From: Aliirhizobium wenxiniae
GTDB taxonomy: Bacteria > Pseudomonadota > Alphaproteobacteria > Rhizobiales > Rhizobiaceae
Direction of reading: 5' to 3'
Assembly: GCF_019511445.1 (NCBI RefSeq)
Contig: NZ_JAEUAN010000001.1
Location: forward strand, 372,001-436,000
Length of the DNA: 64,000 nt
The notes under the pieces were generated by a model. That model saw only the letters and a list, made by a program, of their open reading frames with translations, was not told the DNA's origin and ran no database searches. The position numbers and the translations under genes were made by a program. Below, one piece after another: positions 29,921 to 39,401 of this stretch; the stretch's first letter is position 1; every line of letters begins with the position of its first letter.

Positions 29921-31024
29921 ATGTTTAGTAGAAATCCTGGTTCAATTCTTTTGGCTATCGCCAAAAGGGTGTTTTTTCGTATGCGATCGGACTGTTATTT
30001 CTATATGATAACATTCTTGTATACGTTGATTGCAATATGTCTTGCATGGAGTGATAGCTCGTTTCCCATGCTGTCGCACGCTCTATACTTCGACCAATGG
30101 ACGAAGCTTTTTCTTTTCATCATGCCGATGGCTGCGATCATTTTCGATTTTACGCTGGTGATCCACCGCTTTGATCGCCGCCGCCTTTTGGCGCTCCGGC
30201 GCGTCTTTTCGCCCAAGCGGATCGCCGGCCTTGTTTCCGGAGTATTGTTGCTGGGAGTGCTGATGTTCTTCCAGGGCAGCTTTACGTCCATCAAAAACAT
30301 GCTGCCGGTCCTGCGCGGCGGTTTTCTGGTCGATCGTGAGCAGGCCGATTTCGATGCCTGGCTGCACTTCGGTACCGATCCCTGGATCTGGCTCCACTCG
30401 TTCATGGCGCGCGACTGGGTCCGTCTCGTCATCGATTTCAACTATGGTATTGTTTGGTTTATCCTGTGTTTCGGGGCGCTTTTCTTCGTCGCGACATCGC
30501 CGTCTGCCGATGGTATCCGCAAGCGCTATCTGTTGATGTTTGCCTTCGTCTGGATCGGCTGCGGCAATATCCTGGCAGGACTGTTTCTTTCGGCGGGACC
30601 GGTCTTCTATGGCGAAGTCGTCGGAGATCATGCGCGCTTTGCTGATCTGGTCGCATTCCTGAACCGTAGCCAAGGGGCGAATTCGGCGGCGGCTTATCAG
30701 GCCTATCTATGGGATCTTCATGAAAGCGGCGACACCGGTTTCGGTAGCGGCATATCCGCCTTTCCCAGCATCCATGTCGGGTTGATCACGCTCAATGCCC
30801 TGTTTCTGAATGAATATTCTCGACGTCTGGGCGCTGCGGCCTTCGCTTATGTCGCGTGTATCCAGATCAGTTCGGTCTATCTCGGCTGGCATTACGCCAT
30901 CGATGGCTATGTCTCTATGGCTGTGGTTGTGGCCGCCTTTTATGGAACGGCGGCAGTCTCGCGATATTGGTCGCAGCGGACACGTGCCGAGCCAATTACC
31001 GTGTCGGTGCCGGCCTCTTCATAG
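29921..31024 (+). CDS. PAP2_3-type membrane phosphatase/phosphotransferase
   Basis: A 367-residue polytopic membrane protein with about seven hydrophobic segments. The C-terminal part holds PAP2-type catalytic motifs in the form found in inositol-phosphorylceramide synthases: GISAFPSIHVGLI with the catalytic histidine, and YLGWHYAIDGYVS with the second histidine and aspartate. Such proteins hydrolyse or transfer phospho-groups on lipids at the outer face of the inner membrane. GGGGGCTGAG precedes the ATG. The substrate is unknown; there is no lipid biosynthesis gene next to it. Confidence 0.75.
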   Translation: MFSRNPGSILLAIAKRVFFRMRSDCYFYMITFLYTLIAICLAWSDSSFPMLSHALYFDQWTKLFLFIMPMAAIIFDFTLVIHRFDRRRLLALRRVFSPKRIAGLVSGVLLLGVLMFFQGSFTSIKNMLPVLRGGFLVDREQADFDAWLHFGTDPWIWLHSFMARDWVRLVIDFNYGIVWFILCFGALFFVATSPSADGIRKRYLLMFAFVWIGCGNILAGLFLSAGPVFYGEVVGDHARFADLVAFLNRSQGANSAAAYQAYLWDLHESGDTGFGSGISAFPSIHVGLITLNALFLNEYSRRLGAAAFAYVACIQISSVYLGWHYAIDGYVSMAVVVAAFYGTAAVSRYWSQRTRAEPITVSVPASS

Positions 31025-31182
31025 AAAGAGGCCGCGATCCGATGGAGCGTGACGCTTAACCGTACCGCTTGCGCCAAAGCTGTCATGGACAATCGAACCG
31101 AGCGGTACTATTCCTGCCGTTCATCAAGAATATTTGCGGCGGTGGCATCTGAGACGGCATCCGCTTGCGCGGAGGAATACTC

Positions 31183-32406
31183 ATGGCCGATGCAATATCC
31201 AAAACCGCGGCAACGCCGGCGGCGAGTGCCGTCGCAGAAAAAACCGTTCTGCCGATCATTCTGGCGGCAAGTTTCTGCCATATGCTCAACGACATCATGC
31301 AATCGATGATTTCGGCGATCTATCCGATGCTGAAGGCAGACTTCCATCTGGACTTCTGGCAGATCGGCATCCTGACGCTGGCTTTCCAGTGCACGGCCTC
31401 GCTTTTGCAGCCGGTGATCGGCATCGTCACCGACAAGAGGCCCTATCCCTATTCGCTGCCGATCGGCATGGCATCGACTTTCTTCGGGCTGATCCTGCTT
31501 GCCTGGGCGCCGACCTACGCCATACTGGTGATTGCCGCAGGTCTCGTCGGCATCGGGTCGGCCGTATTCCACCCGGAAGCCTCGCGTGTCGCGCGGCTTG
31601 CCGCTGGTGGTCGTTACGGTTTCGCGCAGGCGACGTTCCAGGTCGGCGGCAATTTTGGCCAGTCGATCGGGCCGCTGCTCGCCGCCTTTATCATCGTGCC
31701 GATGGGGCAGGGCAGCGTCGGCTGGTTTTCCGGCATGGCCCTTCTCGGCATCATCGTGCTCACCTGGATCGCGCGCTGGTACAAGGCGCATATGGCCGCC
31801 AACAAGGGAAAGAAGAAGGTTCTCGGTGCCCATAACCTGTCGAAGAACACGGTCGTCATGGCGCTGATCGTGCTGACGATCCTGACATTCTCGAAGAACG
31901 CCTATATGGCTTCTATCAGCAGCTATTACACCTTCTTCGCCATCGAGCGTTTCGGCGTTTCGGTGCAGATGTCGCAGATCATGTTGTTCGTGTTCCTCGG
32001 TGCCGTCGCGCTCGGCACCGTCGTTGGTGGTCCGATCGGTGATCGGTTCGGCTCGAAAGTGGTGATCTGGGTGTCGATCCTCGGCGTGCTGCCTTTCACG
32101 CTCGCCATGCCCTATGCCAACCTTCCGGTCACGATCGTGCTTTCGGCGATCATCGGCTTCATCATGGCCTCGTCCTTCCCGGCGATCATCGTCATGGCGC
32201 AGGAACTGGTACCGGGACGTGTGGGCATGATTGCCGGTATCTTCTTCGGTATCGCTTTCGGTGTCGGTGGTATCGCGGCCGCAGTGCTCGGCGTGCTTGC
32301 CGATAGCCACGGGATCATCTTCGTCTATGGCGTCTGCTCTTTCCTGCCGGCAATCGGCCTGCTGACGGTGTTTCTCCCCAGCAAGAAACAGCTGCGGGTG
32401 GCGTGA
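31183..32406 (+). CDS. MFS transporter, fosmidomycin-resistance (Fsr) type
   Basis: A 407-residue twelve-helix major-facilitator protein. MLNDIMQSMISAIYPMLKAD at the end of the first helix, FHLDFWQIGILTLAFQCTAS and the loop IGIVTDKRPYPYSLPIGM are the signature of the Fsr branch, which effluxes fosmidomycin and related compounds. GGFFxP-like AQELVPGRVGMIAGIFFG is also typical. ATG 31183 is preceded by GCGGAGGAA; the frame opens at 31165. Actual substrate is not deducible. Confidence 0.85.
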   Translation: MADAISKTAATPAASAVAEKTVLPIILAASFCHMLNDIMQSMISAIYPMLKADFHLDFWQIGILTLAFQCTASLLQPVIGIVTDKRPYPYSLPIGMASTFFGLILLAWAPTYAILVIAAGLVGIGSAVFHPEASRVARLAAGGRYGFAQATFQVGGNFGQSIGPLLAAFIIVPMGQGSVGWFSGMALLGIIVLTWIARWYKAHMAANKGKKKVLGAHNLSKNTVVMALIVLTILTFSKNAYMASISSYYTFFAIERFGVSVQMSQIMLFVFLGAVALGTVVGGPIGDRFGSKVVIWVSILGVLPFTLAMPYANLPVTIVLSAIIGFIMASSFPAIIVMAQELVPGRVGMIAGIFFGIAFGVGGIAAAVLGVLADSHGIIFVYGVCSFLPAIGLLTVFLPSKKQLRVA

Positions 32407-32495
32407 GGGCATTTCACCAATCCCTCATCGCCTTTCCTCGCCGTTGCGCTATATTGTCCGTTGTTAATACATAGAGCCGCCGAGGAGTGGGCACG

Positions 32496-33404
32496 ATGGA
32501 GTGGAAGGGTCGCCGGCAGTCGGATAATGTCGAGGATCAGCGCGGGGCCTCCATGGGAGGAAGCCCTTTCGGCCGTGGAGGCATGCGTATTCCGATCGGC
32601 GGCGGGCGCCGGGGTGGCGGTGGCCTGAGCATCGGCGGCATCGTCGTCGTGCTGATCATCTGCTGGATCACCGGCATCAACCCGCTGACGCTGCTTTCGG
32701 GTGGCGATATCGGGTTCGATGGCGGCGGCAGCACACAGCAGCAATCGCAGCCCGGAACCCCTGCCAATGACGAGATGACCGCCTTCGTGCGCACGGTTCT
32801 CGCCGACACGGAAGACACATGGAGCGAAATCTTCCAATCTGCAGGCCAGACCTATCAGGATCCGACGCTGGTGCTGTTTTCCGGACAGGTTCGCTCGGCC
32901 TGCGGCTTTGCGTCCTCGGCTTCCGGACCATTCTATTGCCCGGGTGACCGAAAGCTTTATCTCGATACGACTTTCTTCAACGAACTCTCGCAGCGTTTCG
33001 GTGCATCCGGCGATTTCGCCGAAGCCTATGTGATTGCTCACGAGGTCGGTCATCATGTGCAGAACCTGATCGGCGTGCTGCCGAAATTCAACCAGATGCG
33101 CCAGCGGATGAGCGAGGCCGAGGCGAACCAGATGTCGGTGCGGGTGGAGCTGCAGGCGGATTGCTTTGCCGGTGTGTGGGGCAAGCGAACGGACCAGAAG
33201 GGGTTTCTCAGCCAGGGTGACCTCGAGGAGGCGCTCAACGCCGCGCAGCAGATCGGCGACGATACGCTGCAGAAACGGACGCAAGGCTATGTCGTGCCGG
33301 AAAGCTTCAACCACGGGACGTCGGCTCAGCGGATGCGCTGGTTCAAGCGCGGTTTCGACAGCGGCAACATGAATGCCTGCGATACGTTCTCCGGGGATGT
33401 CTAA
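32496..33404 (+). CDS. Neutral zinc metallopeptidase, YpfJ/KPN_02809 family
   Basis: A 302-residue membrane-anchored protein. The first 45 residues are Gly/Arg-rich and hydrophilic, a transmembrane helix spans about 46-63, and the rest lies outside the cytoplasm. The zincin motif HEVGHH is at residues 182-187 and the third ligand region is VELQADCFAGVW (E/D about 20-30 residues later). Cysteines at 136 and 148 may pair. The start is ATG 32496 with GAGGAG upstream; an in-frame GTG at 32487 would add three residues. Target protein unknown. Confidence 0.88.
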   Translation: MEWKGRRQSDNVEDQRGASMGGSPFGRGGMRIPIGGGRRGGGGLSIGGIVVVLIICWITGINPLTLLSGGDIGFDGGGSTQQQSQPGTPANDEMTAFVRTVLADTEDTWSEIFQSAGQTYQDPTLVLFSGQVRSACGFASSASGPFYCPGDRKLYLDTTFFNELSQRFGASGDFAEAYVIAHEVGHHVQNLIGVLPKFNQMRQRMSEAEANQMSVRVELQADCFAGVWGKRTDQKGFLSQGDLEEALNAAQQIGDDTLQKRTQGYVVPESFNHGTSAQRMRWFKRGFDSGNMNACDTFSGDV

Positions 33405-33441
33405 GAGGCTGCGACCACGCATTTTCACGCAGCAGATTGCA

Positions 33442-33467
33442 CCCTGCCGGGTTGGCCGGCGGGGTTT
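33442..33467 (+). terminator. Terminator after the zinc peptidase gene
   Basis: CCCTGCCGG and CCGGCGGGG form a 9-bp stem with one G-U pair around a GTTGG loop, followed by TTT. It lies 38 bases after the stop codon. Confidence 0.5.
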
Positions 33468-33818
33468 CATATATGCGGGAGTGGGGCAGGCGTCTTATAT
33501 AATGGTTTGGTGGTAGGCATTTGCCTGCCCCGGCCGTTTGCTGCTTTCCTCACGAGACTTGTCAATTCCCGTCATTCCGGCATTCGCGGCCATCATCGAA
33601 AACCAGGTTTTTAACCCGTTGAGGACTTCCGGTTCGCGAACCCGGTTTCCCGCCCGATGACGTACTGATTGTGGCGGAAGCTTGCGGGGCGAGGATGAAA
33701 ATCGCGCAGCATTCCTGCAAAAGTCTGAAATTGCAGGCGTGTTTTTTCGTCGCGGCCGAAATCATCCTCGAGTGAAACTGGCGGGGTTATGCTTCCCGGT
33801 TTTGGCTGCCGTCCGGGC
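33468..33818. other. Intergenic region between zinc peptidase and diguanylate cyclase
   Basis: The genes converge here. A minus-strand frame crosses the region as an extension of an antisense reading of the cyclase gene, but it has no ribosome site or recognisable domain. No repeat or RNA gene was seen. Confidence 0.4.
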
Positions 33819-35597
33819 TCATTGCTGATCAGGAGCGCCGTCCTTGACCCATCGGTTGCGACCGTTTCTCTTGGCCGAAAGCAGGGCGCGATCTGCCCGT
33901 TCCAATACGCTCGATACGGTGCCGTCTTGTGGGGATGTCGAAATGCCAAGGGAAATGGTGACGGGATCGAGCAGGCGTCCACGATAGGACAGGGGAGAGC
34001 TTTCGACGGACTGCCTCAGCTGCTCGGCGATCTTCTCGGCATCCGCCGCACTCAAGCCCGGCAGGAGAACGGTGAATTCCTCGCCGCCGAAGCGGAACAC
34101 GTCGCCCCTGCCGGTCACAACCTCCGACAGGATACGTGCGACATACTGCATGACGGCGTCCCCGGCATCATGGCCGAACTGGTCGTTGAAGCGCTTGAAG
34201 TGGTCGATATCGATCATCAAACATGCAAGCGGGGCTGCAGGTTCGTCGACAAGCCGATTGAGTGTCTCGTCGAGAGAGCGACGGTTCATCAGGCCAGTCA
34301 GCGCGTCGCGTTTGGCCATGCCGACAAGGCGATGCCGAAGCTGGAGGTTGGCAACGGCGAGGCCGACGTTTTCGGCCAGAAGTTCGAGATAGAGGCGATC
34401 TGCCTGTGACGTGTGATTGCCGACTGCTGTCTCAAGGTGGAGAAGCCCGACAATCTCTCCGAGTGCGGTCAGCGGAATGCAGAGATTGCTGTTTTTCGCC
34501 ATGTGAACGTGATGGCAGATGACATCATCGCCATCGGGTTCGCTCACATGCGGGCGTCCGCGCCTCAGCGCCCAGCAATCGTCGATCGAGAAATTCAGTT
34601 CGGATGCCTCCGGGTTCAGCCACTGCCCCAGCGATTGAAGGTTCGAGCCCTGTTCCCTCAGGATGAACAGGTGACCGGCAGCGTCCGGAAAAATCTGCGG
34701 CATGAAGCGCGAGACGACGTCCGAGAGTTCCTCCTGGTTCTGACAGGCCTGCACCCGATGCATCATCTGCAGCATCAGGTCCTTCATGCGCTGGTCCTTG
34801 CGACGCTCGGCGTCGAGGCGCTCCCTTTCCAGGCCATTGTTGCGAAAAATCTGGATGGCGTGGTTCATTTCGCCGATCTCATCGCGCCTCCCATCGTCCA
34901 GTACCTCGACGTCATACTCCTGGCGTGCCAGCCGGGTAACGACATTGCTCATCCGGATCAGCGGCAGCGCCACGCGCCGGCTCAGGACGAAGTAGAGGAC
35001 GGCGAGAAACATCAGGGCCGTCAGAACCAGCATGGATTTCGCGATGTTGCCGAAGAAATCGCTTCGGGCCTTGGCCGCGTCCACTGCGACCTGCGAACGT
35101 GCGGTAACGCTGGCTCTTACCTGTTCTACCTGCTTCAGGAGGTCGGTCTGCAGGCGGTAATGTTCGTCGCCGAAAAGGGCCTGTTGCGCGTCACTCTGCC
35201 GGCCGGCGCGATAGGCGCTGATGGCTTCCTTCTCTATCTTGTCGATCGCATCTGCCGCATTTCGAATGCGGTCGAACATCGCCTTTTCTTCCGGCGAGAT
35301 GCCGAGGTTGGACAGCTTTGCGATACCGTCTTCAAGATGTCCTTCCTGATCGTCGTCGACGTAGAACCGCGCCAGATGCTGTTCATCGCCGCGCATGACG
35401 TAAAGTCGTGCCTCGTCCGTGCGGCTCTCGGCGACAATGGCCAGTTCTTCAGCCAGATCATCCAGCTCAAGATGTTGCTGGATCGCCGTGCGCTCCTGCG
35501 ACGCGCTTCTTGCGGACAATATGAAGGTGGAGGCCGATATGGCCGTGAGAACGAGAGTTACCGCGTAGGCAAGATGAGTGATCGTACTCAGTCGCAT
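33819..35597 (-). CDS. Membrane diguanylate cyclase (sensor-HAMP-GAF-GGDEF)
   Basis: A 592-residue signalling protein. A membrane helix at about 8-28 and another at about 190-212 flank a periplasmic helical sensor region. A HAMP domain (LSRRVALPLIRMSNVVTRLA) follows, then a GAF domain (about 275-415; HRVQACQNQEELSDVVSRF, SNLCIPLTALGEIVGLLHLE) and a C-terminal GGDEF domain with FRFGGEEFTVLLPG, an intact GGEEF active site. It should make cyclic di-GMP and so influence motility or biofilm. ATG 35597 is taken; an in-frame TTG at 35648 would extend it by 17 residues but has no ribosome site. No c-di-GMP inhibitory RxxD is obvious before the GGEEF. Confidence 0.88.
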   Translation of the reverse strand: MRLSTITHLAYAVTLVLTAISASTFILSARSASQERTAIQQHLELDDLAEELAIVAESRTDEARLYVMRGDEQHLARFYVDDDQEGHLEDGIAKLSNLGISPEEKAMFDRIRNAADAIDKIEKEAISAYRAGRQSDAQQALFGDEHYRLQTDLLKQVEQVRASVTARSQVAVDAAKARSDFFGNIAKSMLVLTALMFLAVLYFVLSRRVALPLIRMSNVVTRLARQEYDVEVLDDGRRDEIGEMNHAIQIFRNNGLERERLDAERRKDQRMKDLMLQMMHRVQACQNQEELSDVVSRFMPQIFPDAAGHLFILREQGSNLQSLGQWLNPEASELNFSIDDCWALRRGRPHVSEPDGDDVICHHVHMAKNSNLCIPLTALGEIVGLLHLETAVGNHTSQADRLYLELLAENVGLAVANLQLRHRLVGMAKRDALTGLMNRRSLDETLNRLVDEPAAPLACLMIDIDHFKRFNDQFGHDAGDAVMQYVARILSEVVTGRGDVFRFGGEEFTVLLPGLSAADAEKIAEQLRQSVESSPLSYRGRLLDPVTISLGISTSPQDGTVSSVLERADRALLSAKRNGRNRWVKDGAPDQQ

Positions 35598-35784
35598 CCT
35601 GAACCGCCATCTGTTCGCCGACGCAGAATGTTCTTCAACGTCGGGCAAGGGTATTGCGCGCCCATGTTAAGTCGTCGTGATAAACGGGAAGTCAACGACG
35701 ACAGGTCTGCTTGAGATGGTACGGCGGATCGGGCCCAGGTTGCCGTCGTCTTATGCGGTTCAGACGATGGCGTTCAGTCGGATA

Positions 35785-36264
35785 TCAGCGGATCAGTAGC
35801 GCTGTTCCGTAAAGTCCGAGCGCGAAAACCGTGTGAGCGGCAAAATTCAGAAGCCGAACTTTCTTCGGGTTGGGCGTCTTCGATGCCGCCCAGCCGAGGC
35901 CCATGCCAGGCTGCATCAGGAACCAGCCGGCGCCGATCGTGACGATGCCGAGGATCCAGGCGGGAAGAAAGGTCGGGGAGCGCATCCATTCCGGCCCCAT
36001 GATCAGGACAAGAATGACGCCATAAAGGATGCCCACGGCGTAGTGGCCGATCCAGCCGAGCGCCAATTCGTGGCGATAGGGCTCTGCGGCCGAAATGCTG
36101 TCGTGAAAGACCTTGCCGTTGGCCAGATGTCGGAACCAACGGCCTGCAGGCGCCCAGTTCGGCTTCGGCTGCTGGTAAACGAAATGCAGGATAAGCGCCC
36201 AGACATCCATCAGCACCGTTGCCCCAATGCCGATCAATATGCCCTGAAAGATCAATTCAATCAT
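35785..36264 (-). CDS. DUF2938 integral membrane protein
   Basis: A 159-residue protein with four predicted membrane helices (MIELIFQGILIGIGATVLMD, IGHYAVGILYGVILVLIMG, FLPAWILGIVTIGAGWFLM, FAAHTVFALGLYGTALLI). The conserved N-terminal loop QPKPNWAPAGRWFRHL and the central GHYAVGI fit DUF2938. Function unknown. ATG 36264 was preferred to the frame start at 36345 because the hydrophobic protein then begins normally. It diverges from the Tet-type transporter gene. Confidence 0.78.
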   Translation of the reverse strand: MIELIFQGILIGIGATVLMDVWALILHFVYQQPKPNWAPAGRWFRHLANGKVFHDSISAAEPYRHELALGWIGHYAVGILYGVILVLIMGPEWMRSPTFLPAWILGIVTIGAGWFLMQPGMGLGWAASKTPNPKKVRLLNFAAHTVFALGLYGTALLIR

Positions 36265-36419
36265 CAAATTCGCCCCATGGTTGCCGAATGATATAGCCGC
36301 GATTCCGTGATCAATCGCATCAAAAACTTTCAAATGTTCCCTCATTGTTCCTGGTTTCTTTTTTCGCTATGCAGGATGAGTGGCGATCCGAGCGCCTTGT
36401 CAGCGCGAGAAGTTGAGAG

Positions 36420-37676
36420 ATGCATTCGATGCTCGAAGCAAAATCCGTTCGACGTGGTCTGTTCCTCGTCTTCATGATCCTGTTCCTGGATGTGATCGGT
36501 ATCGCGATCATCATGCCCGTCCTGCCTGCCTTCCTGCAGGAATTGACGGGAGATAACGTCAGCGACGCGGCGATCGACGGAGGCTGGCTTCTCCTCATTT
36601 ATTCGGCAATGCAGTTCCTGTTTGCCCCGCTGATCGGCAATTTGTCCGATCGGTTTGGGCGCCGACCGATCCTGCTCATTTCGGTGTTGACCTTCGCCAT
36701 CGACAATCTTATCTGCGCCGCCGCAACCAGTTTCTGGATGCTTTTTATCGGCCGTGCCCTGGCCGGATTTTCGGGCGGCAGTTTTGCGACCTGTTCCGCC
36801 TATATCGCCGATATCAGCGACGACCGGACGCGGGCACGCAATTTCGGCCTTATCGGCATCGCTTTCGGTGTCGGCTTCACGATCGGGCCCGTGATCGGCG
36901 GACTGCTGGGCGAATTCGGGCCGCGCGTACCGTTTCTCGGGGCCGGTCTGCTGTCACTCGCCAACTTTGTCGCGGCATGGTTTCTGCTGCCGGAAACACT
37001 GGAGCGGCACAATCGCCGAGCCTTCGACTGGCGGCGAGCGAACCCGTTCGGGGCGCTGCGTCAAATGCGCCATTACCCCGGCATCGGCTGGATATTGCTG
37101 GTGATGTTTCTCTATTGGCTGGCCCATGCCGTTTATCCGTCCGTTTGGTCTTTCGTCGCCACCTATCGTTATGGTTGGGGCGAAGCGGAAATCGGCATGT
37201 CGCTCGGCGTGTTCGGTATCTGCGCGGCTTTGGTCACGGCGTTTGTCCTGCCGCGACTGATACCGGTCCTGGGGGAGTGGCGCACGACGGTGCTTGGGGT
37301 TTCTTTTTCCTGCCTCGGACTGATCGGTTACGCTCTTTCCTGGCAAGGCTGGATGGTATACGTGGTGATCCTGCTGACCACGGTGGAAAACGTTGCGGAA
37401 CCTGCGCTTCGCAGTATTGCTTCGGCCAAGGTGGGGGCATCTGCGCAAGGGGAATTGTCGGGTGCGCTGACCAGCCTCTTCAGCTTGACGACAATCATCG
37501 GACCGGCCCTGTTTACACAGCTTTTCAGCGGTTTTACGGGAGAGCGCGCTATCGTTGAATTTGCCGGAGCGCCTTACCTGATGGCGGCTATCTTCATGGC
37601 TTTCGCGGCAATCGTGTTCGTTGCGCGGATATCGCGAGATACCGCAGCCGTGACCCCGACCCATCAGGTTTCGTGA
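36420..37676 (+). CDS. MFS multidrug/tetracycline-type efflux transporter (TetA family)
   Basis: A 418-residue twelve-helix drug:H+ antiporter of the DHA1 family. The loop between helices 2 and 3 carries GNLSDRFGRRPILL, the motif A of proton-driven antiporters, and helix 5 the motif C region GIAFGVGFTIGPVIGGLLGE. The opening FMILFLDVIGIAIIMPVLPA is like TetA. A chromosomal copy of this kind more often exports host or self-made compounds than tetracycline. No TetR-family regulator gene sits beside it. ATG 36429 is an alternative start. Confidence 0.85.
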   Translation: MHSMLEAKSVRRGLFLVFMILFLDVIGIAIIMPVLPAFLQELTGDNVSDAAIDGGWLLLIYSAMQFLFAPLIGNLSDRFGRRPILLISVLTFAIDNLICAAATSFWMLFIGRALAGFSGGSFATCSAYIADISDDRTRARNFGLIGIAFGVGFTIGPVIGGLLGEFGPRVPFLGAGLLSLANFVAAWFLLPETLERHNRRAFDWRRANPFGALRQMRHYPGIGWILLVMFLYWLAHAVYPSVWSFVATYRYGWGEAEIGMSLGVFGICAALVTAFVLPRLIPVLGEWRTTVLGVSFSCLGLIGYALSWQGWMVYVVILLTTVENVAEPALRSIASAKVGASAQGELSGALTSLFSLTTIIGPALFTQLFSGFTGERAIVEFAGAPYLMAAIFMAFAAIVFVARISRDTAAVTPTHQVS

Positions 37677-37754
37677 AGTAAGCCGCACAAAAACTGCTGG
37701 ATGGGCCACCAGCCTTGCCCGAAAAACCTGCCGCCTTTATAGGCAAAGTGCTGC

Positions 37755-37790
37755 GCCGCTGACCATTTTCTGGAAGCGGCCTTTTCTTTT
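37755..37790 (+). terminator. Intrinsic terminator of the TetA-type gene
   Basis: GCCGCT and AGCGGC, with an inner CCA/TGG pair, form a hairpin at 37755-37780 followed by CTTTTCTTTT. It lies 80 bases after the stop and just before the MATE gene. Confidence 0.6.
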
Positions 37791-37803
37791 ATCGAGGTTT
37801 GAA

Positions 37804-39183
37804 ATGTCGAGTTCGCTCAACACGGTCGCAATCGAAAGCCGGGAAAGCTCCTGGGCCGGGCATCTGCGCGCCACGTTTGCTCTGGGGATCCCGCTTGTCG
37901 GCGCGCAGCTGGCGCAAATGGCGATCCACACGACCGACGTCATCCTCGTCGGTTGGCTCGGCACGACCGAGCTTGCCTCCGTGGTCATTGCCACGCAGGT
38001 ATTCTTCATCGTCTTCATTTTCGGCACGGGCTTTACCAGCGCCGTCATTCCGCTGGTTGCGCAGGCGCTTGGCCATCATGACAAGGTGGGTGTGCGGCGT
38101 GCGGTTCGCATGGGGCTCTGGGTCGTCATCGCCTATTGCGCCCTGATGGCGCCGATCCTCTGGTTTTCCGAGCCGATCCTGCTTGCGCTCGGCCAGGCGC
38201 CGGATGTGGCGGCGAATGCTCAAGGGTATCTGCGCATCGCGCAATGGGGCATGTTCCCGGCGCTCGGCCTGTTCGCCATCCGCAGTTTCGTAACCGGGCT
38301 CGAGAAGGGCAGCATCGTTCTCTATGTCACGCTCGGCATGTTCGCGATGAACTTCGTGGTCGCCTATCTGACGATCTTCGGTCATTTCGGCGCGCCGCAA
38401 CTCGGCCTTTACGGCGCGGCGCTGGCCGCAGTTTGCGCCAATGTCACTGGTTTCGTCATCATCGTTGCCTATGTGCAGATGCACGAGACGACGCGATCCT
38501 ACGAGATTTTCGTGCGCTTCTGGCGTCCGGACTGGCCGATCATTCGTGAGGTCTTTCATCTTGGCCTGCCGATCAGCTTCACCATTCTGGCCGAAACCAG
38601 CCTTTTTGCTGCTGCATCGCTGCTGATGGGAATGATCGGCAAGCTGGAGCTTGCGGCGCACGGCATAGCACTTCAATTGGCGTCGATCGCCTTCATGATC
38701 CCGCTCGGACTGGCGCAGGTTGCGACCGTTCGTGTCGGGCTTGCAAATGGTCGCGGTGATGATCTCGGGGTGAAGCGGGCAGGGATCGCGGTCCTTGTCG
38801 TCAGCGTCGTCTTCGCGATCGTCGGCAGCATGCTTTATGCGGCGTTCCCGTTCTTCTGGGGTGGGCTGTTTCTGGATACGACGCAGCCCGATGCCGCCGC
38901 AGTGCTGGCGCTGGCCGCGCCGCTGATCGTGATCGCCGGGGCATTCCAGCTGGTCGATGGCCTGCAGGCTGTCGGCGCGGGACTGCTGCGCGGATTGAAG
39001 GACACGAAGGTCCCGATGATCCTGGCGCTGATCGCCTACTGGCCGATCGGTTTCGTCTGCGCCTATGTCCTGGCCTTCCCGCTCGGTCTCGGCGGCAAGG
39101 GCGTCTGGTTCGGCTTCGTGCTGGGACTTGCCGCTGCGGCGATCTTCCTGTGCGTCCGTTTCTGGATGCTGGTGAAGAGGTGA
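37804..39183 (+). CDS. MATE-family multidrug efflux transporter
   Basis: A 459-residue inner-membrane protein of twelve helices in two similar six-helix halves (NorM/YdhE branch). The first half has LVGAQLAQMAIHTTDVILVG and the second LPISFTILAETSLFAAASLL, the family repeat starts. It exports cationic or other drugs using Na+ or H+. GAGG lies nine bases upstream of ATG 37804. Separated from the preceding transporter by a terminator, it is probably expressed alone. A palindromic element follows it. Confidence 0.9.
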   Translation: MSSSLNTVAIESRESSWAGHLRATFALGIPLVGAQLAQMAIHTTDVILVGWLGTTELASVVIATQVFFIVFIFGTGFTSAVIPLVAQALGHHDKVGVRRAVRMGLWVVIAYCALMAPILWFSEPILLALGQAPDVAANAQGYLRIAQWGMFPALGLFAIRSFVTGLEKGSIVLYVTLGMFAMNFVVAYLTIFGHFGAPQLGLYGAALAAVCANVTGFVIIVAYVQMHETTRSYEIFVRFWRPDWPIIREVFHLGLPISFTILAETSLFAAASLLMGMIGKLELAAHGIALQLASIAFMIPLGLAQVATVRVGLANGRGDDLGVKRAGIAVLVVSVVFAIVGSMLYAAFPFFWGGLFLDTTQPDAAAVLALAAPLIVIAGAFQLVDGLQAVGAGLLRGLKDTKVPMILALIAYWPIGFVCAYVLAFPLGLGGKGVWFGFVLGLAAAAIFLCVRFWMLVKR

Positions 39184-39201
39184 AGTGGTGGATGGGGGCG
39201 T

Positions 39202-39385
39202 CCCCTCACCAACAAAATCTAAGACTTAGCCTTTGGCTAAGATCTTGATTTTGTATCCTCTCCCACAAAGGGGAGAGGTAGGGCGCCGAGATTGCGGCGC
39301 TCTCTCCTATCTCTCCCCCTTGTGGGAGAGAAAGCGATTTCAACATCTTAGCTTTAGCTAAGTGTTAGAAATCGCAAGTGAGGGG
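39202..39385. repeat. 184-bp palindromic intergenic element (rhizobial MITE/mosaic type)
   Basis: The unit begins CCCCTCAC and ends GTGAGGGG, an exact terminal inverted repeat. Inside, each arm carries its own hairpins: CTTAGCC-TTT-GGCTAAG and CCTCTCCC...GGGAGAGG on the left, CTCTCCC...GGGAGAG and CTTAGC-TTT-GCTAAG on the right. The two CTCTCCC hairpins are near-exact reverse complements of each other, so the whole can fold as one long hairpin or four short ones. It has no coding capacity and fits the palindromic elements scattered between genes in rhizobial genomes. Only one copy is in this window. Confidence 0.75.
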
Positions 39386-39401
39386 AAATATCCTCTCCGC
39401 C

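Noticed and set aside
31108..32412. 434-residue frame opposite the Fsr-type transporter
   Set aside because: Charged His/Asp/Arg sequence mirrors a hydrophobic transporter; no independent evidence.
34413..35714. 433-residue frame opposite the diguanylate cyclase
   Set aside because: The GGDEF protein on the other strand has an intact domain series; this is its shadow.
39202..39385. CRISPR or IS element in the MATE-carA gap
   Set aside because: The repeats are inverted, not direct with spacers, and there is no transposase; it is a palindromic non-coding element.
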